DNA of 23,868 bases. Source: Pseudomonadota bacterium (GTDB taxonomy: Bacteria > Pseudomonadota > Gammaproteobacteria > Burkholderiales > Burkholderiaceae_D). The stretch's first letter is position 1, and the number at the start of each line of letters is the position of its first letter. Below the pieces are notes generated by a model. The model did no database searches and was not told the DNA's origin. It saw only the letters and a program-made list of their open reading frames with translations. A program made the translations under genes and the position numbers. Below, piece by piece: positions 1 through 7,270 of this stretch. Location: positions 1-23,868 of the forward strand of contig JAFAGG010000090.1 in NCBI GenBank assembly GCA_023422955.1, given 5' to 3'.

Positions 1-1465
1 GCGTGGGTGTTTCAAAACCGCGGCCGATATTGGCATAGATATTCAGGCTGTCGCTGGCAAACCAGGTCAGGCCGAGCACCGGACTGGTGTTGTCGTAGGT
101 AACGCTGCCGCTGTCGTCGAAGTTGATGGCGTTAACATAGCGGTCGTCTATGGCAAGCCGGACCCGGCTCATGCGCAAGCCCATCGTGCTTTTCCAGCTG
201 GGTGAAAAAAACCAGTCCAACTGGCCGAACACATCCACGTTGCTGGCCTTGTCGATTTCATCGCGCCGCAGCTCGCCTGCCGTGCCGTTGTTGTTGACGA
301 AGCCGCGCCGGTGCTGATCCAGCTCGTCGGCTTCAAAGCCCAGCGTGAAATGCAGCGGCCGTCCTTCGTTCTGCAGCGAGCGCGTCCAGCTGGCGCCAAT
401 GCCGTAATAATCGTTGTCCAGGTCGATCACGCCGCCGGAGGAAAGAGGATTGGCAAGAGGATTGGCGCCGCCGCTGAAACCCAGCATCTGGTTGACTTTG
501 CGCTTGCCCGCATACAGGCGCGCATTCAGCGTATCGTCGTCATCGAACTTGTGTTCCACCACCAGCCCGGCCTGTTGCTGCTCCACGGTTTTGCGGGTAT
601 CGAAAGCCAATGCGGAAGGGGCGACCTGGCGCGGATTCTGTTCGAACTGCGCTCGCGCCAGGCCCAAGGGATCCTGCGCCAGGGGCTGATCGAAAATGTT
701 CAGGATGCCAGTGACGGAAGTCGCTGCGGAAGGGCGCCACAGCAACTTGCCGTTGAACTGCGTGCGCTCGGCGGCGCTATGTTCGCGATAACCGTCGGTG
801 CGATAGTGGAATAGGTCGAATACTCCTCCCAGCTCTTCACCGGCTATGCCCACTGTGATGCCTGCCTGCCGCTGACCATCGCTTCCCATTCCCAGCGATG
901 CGCCGGTATGGGAGGCTTCCGGTGCGATCGGCGGATCGGCAGTGAAAACCTGCACCACGCCGCCGGCCGCGTTGCCGTACAACTGGGCCACCGGTCCGCG
1001 CAATACTTCGATGCGCCGCGCTGAGGCTAGCGTGGCGGTAGCGGCCTGGCCCTGGCCGTCGGGCATGGTGGCGGGAATGCCATCGATCAGAATCCGCACG
1101 CCGCGCACGCCGAAAGTCGAGCGTGTGCCGAAACCGCGTATCGATAGCTGCAGATCCTGCGCATAGTTTTGCCGCTCGCGCACTTGTATGCCGGGCACGG
1201 CAGACAGAAGCTCCGACATGTTGACCAGGGGCGAAGCCGTCTGAAAGGGAGAGACTTCGACTGAGCCGATGGAAGCGGAAGCATCGAATGATCGCTGTTC
1301 CATGCGGCTTGCAGACACCACGACCGGCTCCAGTTGCCGGTTCGTTTCGCGTTGCGCTTCTTGCGCACTCGCCGGGACAGCCCACGATAAAAGTGCGTGG
1401 CCGAGCAAGATGCATGAGCAGTTGCGAAGCCTCATCTCTTTTTTAGAACGGGAGCCGTTGATCAT
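1..1465 (-). CDS. TonB-dependent outer-membrane receptor, YncD/PqqU-like (partial, N-terminal part)
   Basis: Outer-membrane gated channel that imports a scarce ligand using TonB energy. The reading frame stays open from the start to the left edge, so about 488 residues are visible and the C-terminal barrel is cut off. I start at 1465, where AGGA sits 7 bases upstream; an internal ATG at 1435 is the alternative. Either start gives a signal peptide ending near PASAQ. The plug domain follows, with SIRGFGTRSTFGVRGVR, DGIPATMPDGQGQ and RIEVLRGPVAQLYGNAAGG. This wording strongly resembles E. coli YncD (PqqU, reported as a pyrroloquinoline quinone receptor), but the ligand here cannot be told from sequence. 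The barrel portion begins with alternating strands rich in aromatic residues. A 12-base tandem duplication at 443-466 encodes ANPLANPL. No regulator or ABC partner is adjacent, although a zinc-type transporter lies about 1.4 kb away on the other strand. Confidence 0.9.
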   Translation of the reverse strand, partial: MINGSRSKKEMRLRNCSCILLGHALLSWAVPASAQEAQRETNRQLEPVVVSASRMEQRSFDASASIGSVEVSPFQTASPLVNMSELLSAVPGIQVRERQNYAQDLQLSIRGFGTRSTFGVRGVRILIDGIPATMPDGQGQAATATLASARRIEVLRGPVAQLYGNAAGGVVQVFTADPPIAPEASHTGASLGMGSDGQRQAGITVGIAGEELGGVFDLFHYRTDGYREHSAAERTQFNGKLLWRPSAATSVTGILNIFDQPLAQDPLGLARAQFEQNPRQVAPSALAFDTRKTVEQQQAGLVVEHKFDDDDTLNARLYAGKRKVNQMLGFSGGANPLANPLSSGGVIDLDNDYYGIGASWTRSLQNEGRPLHFTLGFEADELDQHRRGFVNNNGTAGELRRDEIDKASNVDVFGQLDWFFSPSWKSTMGLRMSRVRLAIDDRYVNAINFDDSGSVTYDNTSPVLGLTWFASDSLNIYANIGRGFETPT

Positions 1466-1513
1466 TCTTTCATCCTGTAAGACAACTGATTTCGTAGGGA
1501 TACATTCGTGGCC

Positions 1514-1540
1514 GGCAGGCAGGTTCAGGCCTGCCCTGCC
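1514..1540. repeat. GC-rich inverted repeat in the receptor leader
   Basis: GGCAGGCAGG (1514-1523) pairs with CCTGCCCTGCC (1530-1540) across a 6-base loop with one bulged C. It lies about 50 bases upstream of the receptor start, so it would be in the 5' leader if transcription begins further upstream. No U-run follows directly on either strand, so it is not a standard terminator. It could be a leader hairpin or a protein-binding site. Confidence 0.4.
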
Positions 1541-1848
1541 TGTCGCGCAGTTCGCCATTTTTTATTACAGTCTGCGTAATAGAGCCGGTGCAGTGCAGTC
1601 GATGAAATAGGTTTGAGGCCGGCCAGTTGTCGATTGTGTTACGTCCTTGCTTCTTGCACCAAGAGCTTGGTCAAGTGCTTTGCACACTGTGAGGAAGTTG
1701 AATCGGGGTTTTCATGATGCGGCTCATTCTGCAGGATGCCGGAAAGCGTCAGGAGATTGACAGCAAAAGAGAAGAGCGGTGAGAGGGCAGGCAGCCAATG
1801 GATGGCTGGCCGCTTTGAAAGCACCGGCGAGGTGCTGGAGCGCAGATG

Positions 1849-1877
1849 ACTAGCCTGCGCTTGAAGGGCAGGCTAGT
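1849..1877. repeat. Perfect 10-bp hairpin downstream of the small charged protein gene
   Basis: ACTAGCCTGC (1849-1858) and GCAGGCTAGT (1868-1877) are exact reverse complements around a 9-base loop. It lies about 80 bases past the stop codon of the minus-strand gene ending at 1955 and may mark its transcript end. There is no U-run, so factor-independent termination is not clear. Confidence 0.45.
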
Positions 1878-1954
1878 TAGTCTGTCAGGGATTTATCGAA
1901 AGTAGCCTGGATTTTTAGCGCGCAGCTTGTTTCCTGCGAAACTCCCTGTCCAGG

Positions 1955-2125
1955 CTATCCGCCATGAAAGCCTTTCAGGATGTCTTCCTTGGGCTTTTGA
2001 GGATCGATCTCGGAATCATTGGTCCGGTTTTCAGGTTCGTTCTTTTTCTTTTCCTGATCCTCTTTGGCCAGTTTTGCTCGCACCTCTTTCGGGGGTGTGG
2101 GATTTGCATTATTCAAGTCGGACAT
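1955..2125 (-). CDS. Small, highly charged hypothetical protein (56 aa)
   Basis: I do not recognise a family. I start at 2125 (MSDLNN) because GGAGGG lies 4 bases upstream, a strong ribosome binding site; an in-frame ATG at 2137 would add four residues and place the site inside the gene. The 56-residue product is almost entirely hydrophilic. It is rich in Lys, Glu, Asp, Asn and Pro, with a run KEDQEKKKNEPENR in the middle and GFHGG at the end. It has no signal peptide, membrane segment or Cys, so it is probably a cytosolic, largely disordered protein. It stands alone, with a divergent DUF1232 gene upstream. The good ribosome binding site and plausible composition support a real gene, but function is unknown. 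Confidence 0.6.
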   Translation of the reverse strand: MSDLNNANPTPPKEVRAKLAKEDQEKKKNEPENRTNDSEIDPQKPKEDILKGFHGG

Positions 2126-2293
2126 GAAACCCTCCATGATTTTCAGTAATAATATTCAGTCACTGCTTTTACTTGACCCTGGATTCATCAAAAAGTGCAC
2201 CAGTGTGATCCTTAAAATGAGCGGGCATGCGCAGAATAAATATTGCTTCAAAAAAATCACCACTTTCGATGGCTGCAACTTCACATACTGAAA

Positions 2294-2310
2294 AAATTCC
2301 GCCGGAATTT
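2294..2310. repeat. Short palindrome between divergent small genes
   Basis: AAATTCC (2294-2300), a GCC centre and GGAATTT (2304-2310) form a near-perfect palindrome between the divergent starts at 2125 and 2399. Read on the minus strand it is followed by extra Ts, so it looks terminator-like, but no minus-strand gene ends there. An operator in the shared upstream region is an alternative. Confidence 0.3.
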
Positions 2311-2398
2311 CTCATCTCAAGCAATGGATGCACTCAAGAGGTTCTTGAAAGTTGAATAGAATTATTTTCCTCAGTGCAGTCTTTTCCATGATTTCTTC

Positions 2399-2776
2399 AT
2401 GTTTGCAACGCTGACCGCCTGGGCCAAACGGATCAAGCGGGATACGCTCATGTTGTGGTTCGCGCGCCGTCATCCCGCCACGCCCGTGCTGGCAAAAATC
2501 TTGTGCGTATGTGCGCTGGCCTATGCCTTGAGTCCCATTGATCTGATCCCGGATTTCATCCCTGTGCTGGGCTTGCTGGATGAGCTGATCCTGCTGCCTT
2601 TGCTGATATGGCTGGCCGTTCGCATGTTGCCGGCCGAGGTGGTGGATGCCAGCCGTTTGCAAGCCGATGACTGGCTTGAAACTCGCCAGGCCCAACCTCG
2701 CAGTTATATGGGAGCTGCGGTGATTGTGCTGCTGTGGCTGGGCATCGCTGCTATAGCGTGGTATTTGCTGTTCTAG
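2399..2776 (+). CDS. DUF1232 (YkvA-type) small membrane protein
   Basis: A 125-residue inner-membrane protein of the YkvA/DUF1232 family. The family hallmark SPIDLIPDFIPVLG is at residues 45-58, followed by LLDE with conserved acidic residues at 61-62. Hydrophobic segments lie near residues 31-44, 62-76 and 103-124. The N-terminus is basic (WAKRIKRD). The biochemical role of this family is not established. No strong ribosome binding site precedes the ATG, and no other in-frame start exists upstream before a stop. It is followed after 123 bases by the zinc-type transporter operon and may be a separate unit. Family assignment is firm; function is open. Confidence 0.85.
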   Translation: MFATLTAWAKRIKRDTLMLWFARRHPATPVLAKILCVCALAYALSPIDLIPDFIPVLGLLDELILLPLLIWLAVRMLPAEVVDASRLQADDWLETRQAQPRSYMGAAVIVLLWLGIAAIAWYLLF

Positions 2777-2899
2777 CGCGATTCTTTGCTGTTCCGGCCG
2801 TCAGCATTCTTTACAATACAATTTCTTTTAAGGAAGCCTGACGCGCAAAAAGCAGCGCGTCAGCTTGAGTTGCTGACGTTGAAAGTAAAGGTAAAGGAC

Positions 2900-3451
2900 A
2901 TGATGGTGAAACGAATTTATATTGCACTCAGCCTGAGCGCAGGCCTGCTGGCCTCGCTTGCAGTATCGTCCGTTCATGCCCATGGCGGCCAAGCCCATGT
3001 GCATGGCACTGCCATCCTGCAGGTCGTGGTAGAAGGATCGGACGTCGAGATTGCTTTGCAATCGCCGCTGGATAACCTGGTCGGTTTTGAACATGCGCCG
3101 CGCACTGATGCGCAGAGAAAGGCCATGCAAGCCATGACAGATCAGTTCCAGAATCCGCTTTCCCTGTTCGTTCCCAACGCGGAAGCAGGATGCACAGCCC
3201 AGCCTTCTGAACTACATCTGCCTTTCGACAGCGAAGCCCAGGGAGGGCGAGATTCGCACTCGCATGAAAATCATGCGGAGATGGAGGCGGTGCTGCGCTT
3301 TCAGTGCGCGAATTCCGCTGCGCTGAAAGGCGTGGAGGTGCTGCTGTTCGGCCGCTTTCCCGGATTGCACAGCCTCGATGTGCAAGTCGTTTCACCGCGA
3401 GGCCAAGCGGCGGCCAGACTGACGCCAAAGCAGCCTCGGCTGCAATGGTAG
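2900..3451 (+). CDS. Periplasmic DUF2796 protein, ZrgA-like putative zinc-binding protein
   Basis: A 183-residue secreted protein. I start at 2900 (MMVKRIY), preceded by AAAGG 8 bases upstream; the frame extends further 5' but without support. The signal peptide spans about residues 1-27, with cleavage after VHA. The mature protein begins HGGQAHVHG, and a second His cluster (SHSHENH) lies at residues 119-125. Such His-rich stretches are typical zinc ligands. The DUF2796 family includes ZrgA of Vibrio cholerae, the periplasmic zinc-binding component of the ZrgABCDE uptake system. Here it is the first gene of a four-gene operon with an ABC ATPase, a permease and a DUF3299 protein, the same family combination. 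Zinc is inferred from the family and the His clusters; nickel or copper is possible. I could not identify a Zur-like operator upstream. Confidence 0.85.
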   Translation: MMVKRIYIALSLSAGLLASLAVSSVHAHGGQAHVHGTAILQVVVEGSDVEIALQSPLDNLVGFEHAPRTDAQRKAMQAMTDQFQNPLSLFVPNAEAGCTAQPSELHLPFDSEAQGGRDSHSHENHAEMEAVLRFQCANSAALKGVEVLLFGRFPGLHSLDVQVVSPRGQAAARLTPKQPRLQW

Positions 3452-3460
3452 AATCGGCGC

Positions 3461-4177
3461 ATGCTCAAAAGAGACATCGTTCATATCGAGGACCTGCAGT
3501 TTCGATGGAACAGGGATAAGGCGATCTGCCTGGACATTCCTGCCTTTCATGTGAGTGACGGCGAAAGGATATTTCTCTACGGCCCCAGCGGCAGCGGAAA
3601 AAGTACCCTGCTGGGGTTGCTGGGTGGCGTGCTGACACCCGAGCACGGCCGCATACAGGTTCTCGACAGCGATCTGGTCCGCTTGAATGGACGAGACAGG
3701 GACCGCTTCCGCGTAGACCACATCGGCTTCATCTTCCAGCAATTCAATCTGATTCCGCATTTGTCCATGCTGGATAACGTGCTGCTGCCATGCCGCTTTT
3801 CGTCGGCACGCAGCCAGCGTGCGCTGGCATCGGGACTGTCTTTGCAGGACGAAGCCTTGCGCCTGCTTGGAGATCTCGATCTCGATCCGGCATTGCAGCG
3901 CCGTGCCGTCACGGAATTGAGCGTGGGACAGCAACAGCGCGTGGCCGCGGCGCGTGCGCTGATCGGTCGGCCCGAACTCATCATTGCGGACGAGCCGACT
4001 TCTGCCCTCGATGCAGAGCGCCAGGACGATTTTCTGAAGCTGCTGCTGAAAGAATGTGCACAGACACAGGCCAGCATCATTTTTGTCAGCCATGACAGGC
4101 GGCTGATGCCGCATTTCGATCGCGCGGTAGCGCTGAGCGATATCAACCGCTCGATTCGGGAGCTGGAACCGGCATGA
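3461..4177 (+). CDS. ABC transporter ATP-binding protein (LolD/MacB class)
   Basis: A 238-residue nucleotide-binding subunit. Walker A GPSGSGKST is at residues 41-49, the Q-loop region FIFQQFNLIP at 90-99, the signature LSVGQQQR at 153-160, Walker B LIIADEPT at 173-180 with catalytic Glu178, and the H-loop in VSHD. The signature has Val in place of the usual Gly after Ser (LSVGQ rather than LSGGQ), a variant tolerated in LolD-like ATPases. It starts 9 bases after the DUF2796 gene, and its stop overlaps the permease start by 4 bases (ATGA), indicating translational coupling. With the FtsX-type permease it forms the energised part of the Zrg-like system. ATPase identity is certain; substrate is inferred from neighbours. 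Confidence 0.93.
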   Translation: MLKRDIVHIEDLQFRWNRDKAICLDIPAFHVSDGERIFLYGPSGSGKSTLLGLLGGVLTPEHGRIQVLDSDLVRLNGRDRDRFRVDHIGFIFQQFNLIPHLSMLDNVLLPCRFSSARSQRALASGLSLQDEALRLLGDLDLDPALQRRAVTELSVGQQQRVAAARALIGRPELIIADEPTSALDAERQDDFLKLLLKECAQTQASIIFVSHDRRLMPHFDRAVALSDINRSIRELEPA

Positions 4178-5436
4178 GGTATTTGCCCGTACTTGCATGG
4201 CGCAGTGCCTGGAACCGCCGCCTTACGCTCGGGCTGGTCGTCATGGCGGTGGCCTTGAGCGTGATGATGTTGCTGGGGGTGGAGCGTTTGCGTCACGATG
4301 CGCGCGAGAGTTTTTCGCAATCGGTATCCGGCACCGATCTTGTCATCGGCGCGCGTACCAGCCCGGTGCAGCTGATGCTGTATGCGATTTTTCGTATGGG
4401 CGAAGCTACCACCAACATGAGCTGGGACAGCGTGCAGGAGATCAGTCGCCATCCTGCCGTGGCCTGGGCGGTGCCCTTGTCTTTGGGCGATTCGCATCGC
4501 GGCTTCCCGGTGGTGGGAACGGTCGCCGGCTACTTCCAGCATTTCAAATACGGCGCTTCCCGTTCGCTGGCGCTGCAAGAGGGCAAGGTGTTCGATGCGC
4601 TTTTCGATACGGTGTTGGGCGCGGAAGTTGCGCAGCGGCTCGGTTATCGGGTAGGCGACACCATCACGCTGAATCATGGCATGCGGGAAGTGGCGTTTGC
4701 CGCGCACGAGGACAAACCCTTCGTGGTCACCGGCATATTGGAGCGCACCGGCACGCCGGTGGACCGGTCCGTGCATGTCAGCCTGGAAGCGATGGAAGCC
4801 ATTCATCTGAACTGGCAGGGCGGGGCGCCCATGCCGGGCGTGTCGATTCCTGCCGAATACGTGCGCAAGTTCGATCTGAATCCCAAGTCGGTGACAGCCA
4901 TGCTGGTCGGACTGGAAAGCCGCACGGCGGTATTCCGAGTACAGCGTTTCGTGAACCAGTATGCGGACGAACCGCTGGTTGCGGTATTGCCGGGCGTTGC
5001 GCTGGACCAGTTGTGGCAGGTGGTCGGCATGGTAGAGAAAACGCTTCTGCTGGTGTCGGCGATGGTAGTGCTGGTCGGGCTGGGCGGATTGATGGCGGTG
5101 ATCCTGGCCGGACTGAATGAACGTCGTCGCGAATTGGCGATTCTGCGTTCGGTCGGCGCGCAGCCGGCTCATGTGTTCATCATGCTGGTGATGGAAGGTC
5201 TGGGGATCACGCTGCTGGGTTCCCTGGTCGGCCTGATATTGCTGAGCGCCGTGTCCCTGGTCGCAGGGCCGCTGGCGGAAGCGCACTACGGCCTGCATCT
5301 GCAACTGGCCTTCCTGTCCGAGGAGGAGTGGCCGCTGCTGGGAGCCGTCATCGCGGTGGGATTGTTGGCCAGTCTATTGCCCGGTTATCGTGCCTACCGA
5401 CTATCATTGGCCGACGGCCTGACCCCCCGCGTTTAG
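4174..5436 (+). CDS. FtsX/MacB-type ABC transporter permease
   Basis: A 420-residue inner-membrane permease. The first membrane helix is at about residues 17-36, followed by a large periplasmic region (about 40-285) with the MacB core fold. Three C-terminal helices lie near 289-311, 338-365 and 387-402. The motif NERRRELAILRSVGA just after the second helix is the hallmark of FtsX-like permeases, where the cytosolic loop docks on the ATPase. The topology (one helix, a large domain, three helices) matches MacB/LolE-type mechanotransmission proteins rather than classical metal importers such as ZnuB. This makes its role in a presumed zinc-uptake operon interesting. It overlaps the ATPase gene by 4 bases and is followed 17 bases later by the DUF3299 gene. 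Confidence 0.92.
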   Translation: MRYLPVLAWRSAWNRRLTLGLVVMAVALSVMMLLGVERLRHDARESFSQSVSGTDLVIGARTSPVQLMLYAIFRMGEATTNMSWDSVQEISRHPAVAWAVPLSLGDSHRGFPVVGTVAGYFQHFKYGASRSLALQEGKVFDALFDTVLGAEVAQRLGYRVGDTITLNHGMREVAFAAHEDKPFVVTGILERTGTPVDRSVHVSLEAMEAIHLNWQGGAPMPGVSIPAEYVRKFDLNPKSVTAMLVGLESRTAVFRVQRFVNQYADEPLVAVLPGVALDQLWQVVGMVEKTLLLVSAMVVLVGLGGLMAVILAGLNERRRELAILRSVGAQPAHVFIMLVMEGLGITLLGSLVGLILLSAVSLVAGPLAEAHYGLHLQLAFLSEEEWPLLGAVIAVGLLASLLPGYRAYRLSLADGLTPRV

Positions 5437-5453
5437 AGGTACGAGGATTGAAT

Positions 5454-6059
5454 ATGAAATTACTGAATGTATTGCTGAGTATGATGCTGGCGCTAAGCAT
5501 GCAGGCGCCCGCGCTCTCGCAGAACGCTGCCCAGAAGGGTGGCAATGCAGATTACAAGGTGGGCGAGCGCTTGAAACAGGCGAATGCCGCAGGCACCGCG
5601 AAGGCATTCAGGGAGATAAGCTGGGAAGAGCTCGTTCCCACGCACTGGGACCCGGAAAGGCTTTTCAAAGACCTGGATTTCGACAAGCTGGAAGACAACG
5701 ATCCGCGTGCCATGCAAGCGCTGGAGCTCATGCGCAAGGAATGGAACGAGGCGCCGGTCGAGCCATCGATGAAGGGCGCGCGCATACGTATCCCGGGCTT
5801 CGTGGTGCCGCTCGATACGGAGCGCGGGCAAATAAGAGAATTCCTGCTGGTCCCGTATTTTGGCGCCTGCATCCATACACCGCCGCCGCCTGCCAACCAG
5901 ATCATTCACGTTGTCGCTGACAAGCCGCTGAAGAATGTGCAGATCATGGATGCCGTGTGGGTGAACGGAACCATGGACATGGCGCGTACCGATACCGAGT
6001 TCGGGACTTCCGGCTATCAGATGAAGGCGGAAGCGGTAACGCCCTATAAAGGAAAATAG
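5454..6059 (+). CDS. Secreted DUF3299 protein, last gene of the Zrg-like operon
   Basis: A 201-residue protein. The start at 5454 has AGGA 7 bases upstream, and the N-terminus MKLLNVLLSMMLALSMQAPALS is a signal peptide, with mature protein beginning near QNAAQK. The DUF3299 domain fills the C-terminal half. It shows RIRIPGFVVPLD, then LVPYFGACIHTPPPPANQIIHV, in which Cys139 and His141 are conserved candidates for metal or substrate contact. Family members often sit beside MacB-like ABC genes and DUF2796 proteins, as here, but no enzymatic activity is known to me. The gene lies 17 bases after the permease and closes the operon. A stem-loop begins at its stop codon. Confidence 0.85.
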   Translation: MKLLNVLLSMMLALSMQAPALSQNAAQKGGNADYKVGERLKQANAAGTAKAFREISWEELVPTHWDPERLFKDLDFDKLEDNDPRAMQALELMRKEWNEAPVEPSMKGARIRIPGFVVPLDTERGQIREFLLVPYFGACIHTPPPPANQIIHVVADKPLKNVQIMDAVWVNGTMDMARTDTEFGTSGYQMKAEAVTPYKGK

Positions 6060-6084
6060 CCGAACTGCATCGGCAGTCGGCTAT
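6056..6084 (+). terminator. Stem-loop at the end of the Zrg-like operon
   Basis: ATAGCCGA (6056-6063) pairs with TCGGCTAT (6077-6084), and the inner CTGC/GCAG extends it to a 12-bp stem with one bulged A and a 4-base loop. It overlaps the DUF3299 stop codon and lies 33 bases from the convergent LuxR-type gene. No U-run follows, so it is a likely transcript end or RNA-protecting structure rather than a textbook intrinsic terminator. Confidence 0.45.
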
Positions 6085-6116
6085 CTCGTGCATTACTGGG
6101 AGCGAGTTTCTTCAGG

Positions 6117-6851
6117 TCAGATCAAAGAATGACGCATGGCCTTGGTAATGGCTTGCGCTCTGTTGACGACGTTGAGCTTGCGATAGATGTTTTGCAGGTG
6201 GAACTTGACGGTGCGTTCGGAAATGCCGAGTATCGCGCCGGTTTCCCAGCATCCTTTGCCTTCCGATACCCATTTCAGGATTTCATGCTCGCGCGCCGTC
6301 AGATAGATGGATTCCTTGACGGGCTTGAGCTCCTCCGCTTCCATGGCAGGATCGGCATAAACAGCAGCCTTGCGTTCATGTCGCGCATAGGCGCTGCGCA
6401 CATGGGTGAGGGCTTCTTCGAAAAAATGATGGCTCATGGCCGAGGAAAGATCGCCATTGCTCACGGCGCGTGCGAATGCCAGGCATAGATGATCATCCCT
6501 TTCTCCGACCGGCTTCGCGCTGGGCGCGCCGAATCCCTGCCTGCGAGCGTCAGGCCTGTGCATGGCGGGCGACCAGTCGGTTTTCCAGTTGATAGGCGTG
6601 CGCAGGTAAGCATGAATTTCCGCTTCCCGTCTTGCCATGGAAGCAGTGCCTGCAGATTCATTAACGCGCAACTCCTCACGCGCTGCGAAAGGCAGGGTCG
6701 ATCCGATGCCGACGATAGTGTCGTCCTGTTGGACCACCATGCAGCCCTTGCTTTCGAGGTAAAGCCGCAAGGTGGCTGGCGAAGCAAAGTCCTGGCAAAT
6801 CAGGACAAAGTTCAACAAGGTTGGCAGGCGTTTTTCTAAGTGATGTTCCAT
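6117..6851 (-). CDS. LuxR-type HTH transcriptional regulator
   Basis: A 244-residue DNA-binding regulator. The C-terminal HTH (residues 184-239) reads LTAREHEILKWVSEGK, then ISERTVKFHLQNIYRKLNV, the classical GerE/LuxR recognition region. The N-terminal 180 residues are not a receiver domain, since the spaced Asp and Lys are absent. I also could not align them with the Trp/Tyr/Asp pattern of acyl-homoserine-lactone binding domains, though the total length equals that of quorum-sensing LuxR proteins. No luxI-type synthase is nearby. A GGGGGA about 10 bases before the ATG may serve as ribosome binding site. The upstream region holds two TGTCA palindromes about 165-190 bases away that could be its own operator. 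Ligand and targets are unknown. Confidence 0.85.
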   Translation of the reverse strand: MEHHLEKRLPTLLNFVLICQDFASPATLRLYLESKGCMVVQQDDTIVGIGSTLPFAAREELRVNESAGTASMARREAEIHAYLRTPINWKTDWSPAMHRPDARRQGFGAPSAKPVGERDDHLCLAFARAVSNGDLSSAMSHHFFEEALTHVRSAYARHERKAAVYADPAMEAEELKPVKESIYLTAREHEILKWVSEGKGCWETGAILGISERTVKFHLQNIYRKLNVVNRAQAITKAMRHSLI

Positions 6852-7014
6852 GCTGACGGATCCCCCATTATTTGACTGGCAGCGGCAAACGAGCGCAAAG
6901 GCTCAAGGAAATTCTGCTTTGCCAGTCTGGAAATCTTCCCTTCATGACGGTCAGGATGATGGTTTCCAGGCTTAAGCGCAGCAGGGTTTTGTTGCAATTG
7001 TTTTAATATTTGCA

Positions 7015-7043
7015 TGTCATGACAACATATGTCAATTTTGACA
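7015..7043. promoter_or_regulatory. Two adjacent TGTCA palindromes (candidate operator/promoter)
   Basis: TGTCATGACA (7015-7024) is a perfect 10-base palindrome, and TGTCAATTTTGACA (7030-7043) is an inverted repeat of TGTCAA with a 2-base centre. A further TTGTCG is at 7054-7059. The second repeat contains a perfect TTGACA -35 hexamer on each strand; the -10 partner is not clear on either strand. They lie about 165-190 bases upstream of the LuxR-type gene, and their spacing of about 17 bases centre to centre suggests a dimeric regulator binding more than once. Confidence 0.45.
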
Positions 7044-7079
7044 ACAACCTGAATTGTCGAGCAGGTAAAAACCTTGCAA

Positions 7080-7270
7080 GAGCGAGGCGGGGAGAGCGTG
7101 CAAAAGAAGAAGGAAAAGCCTGGAGCCTGTCCGGCAACAGGTTTTAACGGAAGAGATGCAGGCTTGGTATCGGCGGCGCGAGAGGCCGGATATCAAGGCT
7201 TTTCAAGCCAGTGACTGCTCTTGGAAGGGGCGATGGAAAGCGCTTTTCAGGCGCTTCCCCTTTTATTTTT
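7080..7270 (+). ncRNA. Candidate small RNA ending at an orphan intrinsic terminator
   Basis: On the plus strand there is a clear terminator at 7235-7270 but no credible coding gene between it and the operon ending at 6059. Upstream of it lie short hairpins: CCTGT/ACAGG at about 7129-7144, followed by TTTT, and GGCTT/AAGCC at about 7193-7205. This layout is what an independent sRNA gene would look like. The 5' end is a guess, with TTGACA at 7038-7043 a possible -35 but no good -10. I match it to no known RNA family. Confidence 0.3.
7235..7270 (+). terminator. Rho-independent terminator on the plus strand
   Basis: GGAAAGCGC (7235-7243) pairs with GCGCTTCC (7251-7258) with one bulged A and a 7-base loop, directly followed by CCTTTTATTTTT. 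This is the best intrinsic terminator in the window. It does not serve the neighbouring genes, which are on the minus strand. Confidence 0.7.

Larger units (their letters stand above)
1466..1954. other. Intergenic stretch of 489 bases without a convincing gene
   Basis: This is the upstream region of the TonB receptor (minus) and the downstream region of the small minus-strand gene ending at 1955. It contains two inverted repeats, listed separately, and only short ORFs without a ribosome binding site or recognisable protein. I looked for a cobalamin-riboswitch B12 box in the receptor leader and did not find one. Confidence 0.6.

Noticed and set aside
1466..1640. Cobalamin or other riboswitch in the TonB receptor leader
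   Set aside because: I found no B12 box or other conserved riboswitch core; only a simple imperfect hairpin is present.
1639..1824. Minus-strand ORF of 61 codons between the receptor and the small charged gene
   Set aside because: No ribosome binding site, no recognisable composition or motif, and it lies in a region with unrelated hairpins; most likely a chance ORF.
3577..5304. Minus-strand ORF of 575 codons across the ABC ATPase and permease genes
   Set aside because: Antisense shadow: the product is unusually rich in His, Gln and Arg, while the plus strand encodes two textbook ABC proteins.
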